11,481 nt of DNA, taken from Tannerella sp. (GTDB lineage: Bacteria; Bacteroidota; Bacteroidia; Bacteroidales; Tannerellaceae). Each line of letters starts with the position of its first letter. Position 1 is the stretch's first letter. The notes below the pieces were generated by a model. That model had not been told where the DNA came from, did no database searches, and saw nothing but the letters and a program-made list of their open reading frames with translations. Location of the stretch: positions 1-11,481 of the forward strand of contig JAITMT010000516.1 in NCBI GenBank assembly GCA_031277235.1, given 5' to 3'. Made by a program: the position numbers and the translations under genes. Below are positions 7,579 through 11,481 of the stretch, piece after piece.

Positions 7579-7685
7579 TTTTAAGATACCGTTAGTTAAA
7601 AATCAATAATTTTGGGGCAAAGATAAACACCTTTTTTGAATAAAAAAAAGAAAATGCAACTTTTTTTGCAAAAAATGTCGTGCGG
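7407..7685. other. Gene-poor AT-rich stretch
   Basis: Apart from the doubtful ORF and the -7 box above, I see only small structures: an inverted repeat CAACAA-GAAAA-TTGTTG at 7522-7538 and the palindrome TTTTTTGCAAAAAA at 7662-7675. There are several A/T runs and a GGGCGGGCGGGCG run near 7428-7439. No RNA gene or known element is recognised. Confidence -1.
7618..7625 (-). promoter_or_regulatory. Minus-strand -7 box TATCTTTG
   Basis: CAAAGATA on the plus strand reads TATCTTTG on the minus strand, an exact TAnnTTTG match. The expected TTTG about 19-20 bases upstream is not present (the region is A/T runs), so only half of the promoter is supported. It would give a leader of about 420 bases for the HU-like gene, or about 33 bases for the doubtful ORF starting at 7578. 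Confidence -1.
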
Positions 7686-7757
7686 GCGCGAATTTGGAGG
7701 ATTGCGTTGGCGCGGATTTGAAAATTGCGCTGACGCGGATTTGAGAATTTGAGGATT
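7686..7757. repeat. Imperfect tandem repeat, about 3 x 24 bp
   Basis: Units open with GCGCGAATTTGG (7686), GCGCGGATTTGA (7710) and ACGCGGATTTGA (7733), each followed by an AT-rich tail containing GATTG or AATTTG. Spacing is 24 and 23 bases. The words resemble those in the dispersed AT-rich repeat family and in the hairpin repeats (GCGCGGATTTGCAATCC-like on the minus strand of copy 1). It abuts the left end of the 300-base palindrome-rich block. Confidence -1.
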
Positions 7758-8054
7758 TGAAGATTTGAAAATTTGAAGATTGGCGTCCGCAGGCAACGCT
7801 GCGCTTGCCTGCGGTTATGAAAATCCGTCCTTTCAGGACATTCGGACGCGCGAAAGCATCTCCGCAAGGAGATGAACATGAATAACCCCCAATGAAGCGA
7901 AGCGATTGGGGGTACACGGGAGAAAGCCTCCCCTAACCCCTCCAAAGGAGGGGAACTCACCCCTCTCTTCCTGTTCCCCTCCCTTGTGGGGAGGGGTTAG
8001 GGGAGAGGTTGAGAGGGACTGAGGCGCAATCTTCAAATTTTCAAATCTTCAAAT
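7755..8054. repeat. 300-bp block bounded by 27-bp perfect inverted repeats and filled with palindromes
   Basis: The ends are an exact 27-base inverted pair (7755-7781 and 8028-8054). Inside, in order, are four hairpins: CCGCAGGCAA/TTGCCTGCGG (7787-7814), GTCCT/AGGAC (7827-7839), CATCTCC/GGAGATG (7857-7874) and ACCCCCAAT/ATTGGGGGT (7885-7913). These are followed by a large GC-rich inverted repeat with 16-base arms (7928-8005). There is no open reading frame of note and no target-site duplication that I can see. It resembles a mosaic of REP-like or miniature elements rather than a single known transposon, and could also be strongly structured if transcribed. Confidence -1.
7928..8005. repeat. 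GC-rich inverted repeat with 16-bp arms and two internal hairpins
   Basis: The arms CTCCCCTAACCCCTCC (7928-7943) and GGAGGGGTTAGGGGAG (7990-8005) are perfectly complementary. Each arm can instead fold locally: CCCCTCC-AAA-GGAGGGG (7937-7953) and CCCCTCCC-TTGTG-GGGAGGGG (7976-7996). The segment can therefore switch between one long stem and two short ones, or form a cruciform in DNA. Similar C/T-rich repeats occur between genes in many Bacteroidota as I recall them; I cannot confirm identity here. Confidence -1.
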
Positions 8055-8092
8055 TAAGAATTGAATAAACGGAAAAACAGACTTTGCTTTTC

Positions 8093-8124
8093 ATTATCAA
8101 TTATCAATTGTCAATTATCAATTA
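8093..8124. repeat. Short tandem repeat, 4 x 7 bp (ATCAATT)
   Basis: ATCAATT, ATCAATT, GTCAATT, ATCAATT run from 8096 to 8123, with a palindromic CAATTG at the centre. The array ends 10 bases before the -7 box of the lipoprotein gene, so it occupies the place where the -33 box would be; a copy-number change would alter promoter geometry. Confidence -1.
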
Positions 8125-8133
8125 AAAATGTCG

Positions 8134-8141
8134 TATCTTTG
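8134..8141 (+). promoter_or_regulatory. -7 box TATCTTTG for the lipoprotein-GH43 operon
   Basis: TATCTTTG is an exact TAnnTTTG match and lies 78 bases upstream of the ATG at 8219. No good TTTG lies at the usual distance; the nearest candidate is ATTG at 8107-8110 (23-base gap) within the 7-bp repeats. Transcription would start near 8148, giving a leader of about 70 bases. Confidence -1.
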
Positions 8142-8218
8142 GCGTCGGTTTATGAGATGAGATACAACGAAAAGTGCAGTAGATAAACATAGCAATTAAC
8201 ATAAAAAATAGTAGCAAC

Positions 8219-9391
8219 ATGAAAAAAACAGTATTTTTTTTAGCCGTATTATTGCTGTTGACGCAGTGCAAGACGGGCAACAGCAAACAGGAAGCGGGAA
8301 AGATGGCGGAGATTGATATTTCCCAAAATTATCCCGAAAGGGAGATGTTTTTACAGGACATCGCCAAAGTCGAATACATTCCGCTGGAGACGAATGACAG
8401 CACGCTCGTAGGTCGTTCGCAAACAGTTTACGTGTCGGATAACTATATCATTGTTACCGATTTCCGGCAAGGCGATATCTTCGTTTTTGACGGTAAGGGC
8501 AAGTCGAAATTCAGTTTCAACCGCAAAGGGCAAAGCGGAACGGAATATACGAATCTGTCCGCCGTCGCTTTTGATGAGAAGGCAAGGGAAATATTTGTAT
8601 CCAACAGATATGTCGCCGAGCCTAAATTTCTGGTATATTCCGAGGACGGACAATTCAAGCGCTCGCTGCCGTTTCCGCCCGATTATGCGCCGCGCGACGT
8701 GTACAGTTTCGATGATGAAACACTGCTTGTGTACGATGAATTCGGGCTTAGTTATGAAAAATATTCCAAAACTCCCTATCTGCTTATCTCCAAAAAGGAT
8801 GGAAGCGTTCTTGATACGGTGGACATTCATCTGCCCGTCAGGGTTTCAAACAGATTTAACGTCGAGGTTGAAGTGAACGGACAAAAGGCAACGCAGCCCA
8901 TCATGTTATCCATAACCAATAACCGTTCGTATGGAAAGAATTTCCTGATTTCCGACTGGTCTTCCGACACGATTTACCGCTTGACGCCCCAAAAGGAACT
9001 GCAACCGGTGATTGTGCGCAAGCCTTCGGTGCAAAGCAGCGATCCCAAAACCGTATTGTCCAACGAACTTGTTACGGATAAATATATTTTTCTGGCGAAA
9101 GCCGTATTTGACTTCGAGATGGTCAAGCGCTCGCAGTCGTTCCCGACGTCCAGTCTTGTCTATGATTTCGAGACGGGACAATTGAACGAATGCAGTCTGT
9201 ATAATAAGGATATGGGAGGCGTTTCGTTTGATATGGCAATAACCCCCGAAAATACCGGCGTTTACACCCTGGACGTTCCGATGCTGTTCGAGTTGGATAA
9301 AGCCGGAAGAATAAAAGGCGAATTGAAAGAACTCCTGCAAACGCTCGACGAGGAGGATAATCCGGTGCTGGTGAAAGTTACTTTCTTCTAA
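8219..9391 (+). CDS. Lipoprotein with 6-bladed beta-propeller (DUF5128-like)
   Basis: This encodes 390 residues. The N-terminus MKKTVFFLAVLLLLTQCKTG is a lipoprotein signal peptide with the acylated cysteine at residue 17; Q at the -1 position is atypical for a lipobox (usually G, A or S). The mature protein shows the pattern of Bacteroidota 6-bladed beta-propeller proteins: VEYIPLETNDSTLVG near residue 55, then strand repeats such as YIIVTDFRQGDIFVFDGKGKSKFSFNRKGQSGTEYTN, FLVYSEDGQFKRSL, LISDWSSDTIYRLTP and a C-terminal VPMLFELDKAGRI. The family is typically exported and lipid-anchored, and often sits near polysaccharide-degradation genes; its exact function is unknown. The GH43 gene starts 14 bases downstream, so the two are very likely co-transcribed and may act on the same glycan. 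Confidence -1.
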   Translation: MKKTVFFLAVLLLLTQCKTGNSKQEAGKMAEIDISQNYPEREMFLQDIAKVEYIPLETNDSTLVGRSQTVYVSDNYIIVTDFRQGDIFVFDGKGKSKFSFNRKGQSGTEYTNLSAVAFDEKAREIFVSNRYVAEPKFLVYSEDGQFKRSLPFPPDYAPRDVYSFDDETLLVYDEFGLSYEKYSKTPYLLISKKDGSVLDTVDIHLPVRVSNRFNVEVEVNGQKATQPIMLSITNNRSYGKNFLISDWSSDTIYRLTPQKELQPVIVRKPSVQSSDPKTVLSNELVTDKYIFLAKAVFDFEMVKRSQSFPTSSLVYDFETGQLNECSLYNKDMGGVSFDMAITPENTGVYTLDVPMLFELDKAGRIKGELKELLQTLDEEDNPVLVKVTFF

Positions 9392-9405
9392 AATGACTGT
9401 CAAAC

Positions 9406-10929
9406 ATGAAAATCTACCGTTTCCTATTGATATGGATATACGTTTCCATCTCGCTATCAGCCCAGCAAACATACCGCAATCCCGTTATTGCGGGCGACTT
9501 TCCCGACCCGAGCGTTATTCGCGTCGGCGATACTTATTTTGCAGCCGCCACTTCTTCGGAATGGGCGCCTCCCTACAGGCTCTACGAATCGAAAGACCTG
9601 GTGAACTGGCAATATCTCGGCGGACTGTTCAAAGACATGCCGTCGTGGACGATGGGAAGTTACTGGGCGCCGGAGTTGTATTATCATGACGGCACGTATT
9701 TCGTTTACTACACCGCCCGGCGGAAAAGCGACCGCAAATCCTTCATTGGAGTAGCCACAACTCGCAATATCCGCGAAGGATTTACCGACCGCGGCGTGAT
9801 TGTGGAGTGGACGAACGAAGCCATTGACGCCTTCGTCGTCGAAAGCAACGGCGAACGCTACATCACGTGGAAAGCCTACGGTCTGGACAGAGGCAAGACC
9901 ATCGAAATCCTGGGCGCGAAACTGTCGGAAGACGGTCTGAAACTTGCAGGCGAGGCGTTTACGTTGCTCGTTGCCGACCGCGAGAACTGGGAAGCCGGCG
10001 GAATCGAAGGACAATGCCTGTTCGAGCACGACGGATACATCTATATGTTGTATTCGGGCAATGCCTGCTGCGGACGCAACTGCAATTACCAGATCGGCGT
10101 AGCCCGCGCCCACTCTATTGAGGGACCCTGGGAAAAATACGCCGGAAATCCGCTCATGTACGGCGACGACCGTTTCCGCTGTCCGGGACACGGTACATTG
10201 GTCGAGACTCCCGACAACCGCTATTTTTACCTGTATCATGCCTACGACGCGGCGGTGGACGTCTATCTCGGCAGGCAGGGAATGCTGGACGAAATCGTTT
10301 GGGACAAAGCCACCGGCTGGCTCTCGTTCCGTTACGGCAAAACGCCGAGTTTGCAGGCGGAAACGCCCGTTTCAACCACCGTACAGCAGCCGTTACCCGC
10401 TTTTACCGATCCATTTTCGGCTTCCGGACTGCGCAAGGAATGGACGTGGGACGTATCCCAGCCCAAACCGTCAGCCACCTGTGCCGGAAACAGGTTAATC
10501 CTCCGGGGAAACGACACGCCCATGGGCAGTTTTCTGGGCTTGCGACCCCAAAAAGCGAACTATACATTCGTCGCCGAACTTCCCGAAAGCAATAACGGCT
10601 CGGCAGGCGTCTGCATTTACGGCACGAGCGAAAACGGAATCGGTCTGTCCGTCGAAAACGGAAACATCGAATTGTGGCAGGTCAAACAGGGCGTCCGCAC
10701 GGTATTGGCGTCCCGACCCGTCGAGTCCTATCCGCTGTCGCTCTGCCTGAAAACGCAGTTCGGACAATATTGCCGGTTCGGAATCCTGAAAGACAATGAT
10801 TTTCAGCCCGTCGGACAGGTTATCATGTTGAACGAACTTCCGCAGTGGGACAGACCGGCGCTGGTTGGCTTGCAGGTGCGCGGCGAGGCTGAAGGCGTAT
10901 TTTCCGGGGTTTCGCTGGTTTGGGAATAA
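9406..10929 (+). CDS. Glycoside hydrolase family 43 (arabinofuranosidase/xylosidase type) with C-terminal beta-sandwich domain
   Basis: This encodes 507 residues. A signal peptide (1-19, ending SLSA before QQ) implies export. Residues about 24-320 form the GH43 five-bladed propeller, opening NPVIAGDFPDPSVIRVGDTYF. By family pattern the three catalytic acids are D34 (base), D141 in EAIDAFVVE (pKa modulator) and E201 in GGIEGQ (acid); H262 and H278 (PGHGT, YHAY) fit the conserved centre of the barrel. Residues about 330-507 look like the beta-sandwich domain (FTDPFS...LRKEWTWDV...AGNRLILRG...FVAELP...VGLQVRGE) found at the C-terminus of beta-xylosidase-like GH43 enzymes, often helping to shape the active site. 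Expected chemistry is inverting hydrolysis of arabinofuranosyl or xylosyl linkages; the substrate cannot be fixed from sequence alone. A cysteine-rich loop (ACCGRNC, 220-226) is notable. All catalytic residues are present and the gene is full length. Probably the second gene of the operon with the propeller lipoprotein. Confidence -1.
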   Translation: MKIYRFLLIWIYVSISLSAQQTYRNPVIAGDFPDPSVIRVGDTYFAAATSSEWAPPYRLYESKDLVNWQYLGGLFKDMPSWTMGSYWAPELYYHDGTYFVYYTARRKSDRKSFIGVATTRNIREGFTDRGVIVEWTNEAIDAFVVESNGERYITWKAYGLDRGKTIEILGAKLSEDGLKLAGEAFTLLVADRENWEAGGIEGQCLFEHDGYIYMLYSGNACCGRNCNYQIGVARAHSIEGPWEKYAGNPLMYGDDRFRCPGHGTLVETPDNRYFYLYHAYDAAVDVYLGRQGMLDEIVWDKATGWLSFRYGKTPSLQAETPVSTTVQQPLPAFTDPFSASGLRKEWTWDVSQPKPSATCAGNRLILRGNDTPMGSFLGLRPQKANYTFVAELPESNNGSAGVCIYGTSENGIGLSVENGNIELWQVKQGVRTVLASRPVESYPLSLCLKTQFGQYCRFGILKDNDFQPVGQVIMLNELPQWDRPALVGLQVRGEAEGVFSGVSLVWE

Positions 10930-10985
10930 TACATTGTTTTACCTTCTGTAGCCATAATTTATAATGAATATTATCCGAAATTTAG

Positions 10986-11087
10986 CAATCCGTTAGGATT
11001 GTGTCGCTCGGTAGAAAGGTAAAGAACCCACAGGACGCATTCCGTACGGAATGCGACCACACACGGACAACATTTTCTACCGAGCGA
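10986..11087. repeat. Composite inverted-repeat element downstream of the GH43 gene
   Basis: A small hairpin CAATCC-GTTA-GGATTG (10986-11001) is followed by perfect 14-base arms TCGCTCGGTAGAAA (11004-11017) and TTTCTACCGAGCGA (11074-11087). These arms enclose the 20-base perfect palindrome CGCATTCCGTACGGAATGCG (11036-11055). The right arm is followed by ACAATCTTAGG (11099-11109), a near-mirror of TTAGGATTGT on the left. It begins 57 bases after the GH43 stop codon and could terminate that transcript, but there is no T-run after the stem. A REP-like dispersed element is equally likely. Confidence -1.
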
Positions 11088-11276
11088 TGGGATGTCGACA
11101 ATCTTAGGTACAATGTTGAGCATGCCTGTTTTTCAATTTTAAATGATACAATGACAGAAAATTATTATTATCTTCGGAGACAGGGCGGCAAGTTCTGTAA
11201 TATTTTTCCGGACAGCATGTCCTTACGGATTTTATATTTAACATTGAGTAGTCTTATAATTTATTCTTTTACTGAA
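11088..11276. other. Gene-poor stretch before the last gene
   Basis: This is AT-rich DNA. A 121-codon plus-strand frame crosses it from a GTG at 11001, but it runs through the inverted-repeat element, matches nothing I recognise, and ends where the next gene starts, so I do not call it. No other gene or RNA is seen. Confidence -1.
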
Positions 11277-11296
11277 TCAGTTCAATTCAGTTCAAT
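11277..11296. repeat. 10-bp perfect direct repeat TCAGTTCAAT x2
   Basis: TCAGTTCAAT occurs twice back to back, ending 11 bases before the -33-like CTTG of the next promoter. The 10-base period is close to one helical turn, so the two sites would face the same side of the DNA, as expected for an activator binding site. It may equally be chance. Confidence -1.
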
Positions 11297-11307
11297 TTTC
11301 ATAAATT

Positions 11308-11339
11308 CTTGCCGAAATAAGATTTTTGCACTACTTTTG
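11308..11339 (+). promoter_or_regulatory. Promoter of the partial gene at 11363
   Basis: TACTTTTG (11332-11339) is an exact TAnnTTTG box. CTTG (11308-11311), 20 bases upstream, is a three-of-four match to the -33 TTTG. Transcription would start near 11346, giving a leader of about 17 bases before ATG 11363. Confidence -1.
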
Positions 11340-11362
11340 CAGAAAATTGTCAAAGTAAGGAT

Positions 11363-11481
11363 ATGATTTTTAACGATTTATTTATGCCGTTTGGGAAGTC
11401 TGCCGATGAGGCGGCGATTGAATTGCTTGGCGCTTCGCGGTTGCCGGTTGTTTTGTACGGCGCTACGCCCGATGTTGCCGA
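11363..11481 (+). CDS. Unidentified protein, N-terminus only (3' end outside window)
   Basis: ATG at 11363 opens a frame of 39 complete codons that runs off the window: MIFNDLFMPFGKSADEAAIE and then LLGASRLPVVLYGATPDVA. A well-placed promoter precedes it. The segment LPVVLYGATPDVA looks like a first beta strand and glycine turn of a Rossmann-like fold, as in some methyltransferases or sugar-modifying enzymes, but this is too short to assign a family. There is no signal peptide, so it is probably cytoplasmic. Base composition is GC-rich compared with the DNA just upstream, as expected at a coding start. Confidence -1.
   Translation, partial: MIFNDLFMPFGKSADEAAIELLGASRLPVVLYGATPDVA

Noticed and set aside
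7592..7960. Minus-strand frames of 66-122 codons across the palindrome-rich block
   Set aside because: They translate repeat DNA into low-complexity FSNLQIFK-type peptides; no start context and no recognisable domain.
11001..11366. 121-codon plus-strand frame starting at GTG
   Set aside because: It runs through the inverted-repeat element and AT-rich DNA, matches no family, and overlaps the start of the next gene, which has its own promoter.

Overview
The window looks like chromosomal DNA from a Bacteroidota bacterium, most likely order Bacteroidales. The evidence is as follows. Two secreted proteins carry type IX secretion (T9SS) sorting tails. One gene encodes an HU-like/DUF4469 protein of the kind common in Bacteroides relatives. 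A lipoprotein with a 6-bladed beta-propeller (DUF5128-like) is paired with a GH43 glycosidase. The promoter-like boxes read TAnnTTTG, and the start codons lack Shine-Dalgarno motifs. The species cannot be named from the sequence.

The left two thirds is transcribed leftward (minus strand). Reading in that direction there are three genes: a 243-residue HU-like/DUF4469 protein (7188 to 6457), a 688-residue secreted BspA-type leucine-rich repeat (LRR) protein with a T9SS tail (6334 to 4268), and a very large secreted LRR protein that starts at 4065 and is still open at base 1 (at least 1,355 residues). The large protein has 29 near-identical 21-residue LRR units in three blocks, two MBG/Ig-like domains, and a sorting tail cut off by the window edge. 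Both LRR proteins should be displayed on or released from the cell surface, probably for adhesion or polymer binding.

The right third is transcribed rightward. A lipoprotein gene (8219-9391) and a GH43 glycosidase gene (9406-10929), 14 bases apart, form a probable two-gene operon for handling arabinose- or xylose-containing glycans. After a 433-base gap, the first 39 codons of an unidentified gene begin at 11363 behind a good Bacteroidota promoter.

The gaps between genes are unusually rich in structured repeats. The 1,030-base divergent gap (7189-8218) holds an AT-rich 27-mer in three exact copies. Two of these are inverted and enclose a 300-base block of nested GC-rich palindromes. A hairpin pair occurs in two gaps (4111-4158 and 7279-7336), with one compensated base pair between copies. 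Three 18-base near-palindromes repeat every 23 bases upstream of the BspA gene. A CTAAACNN 8-base array lies beside the large LRR gene, and a further inverted-repeat element follows the GH43 gene. These repeats, with the giant repetitive adhesin-like gene, are the most unusual content. No CRISPR array, tRNA, rRNA, transposase or phage gene was seen.
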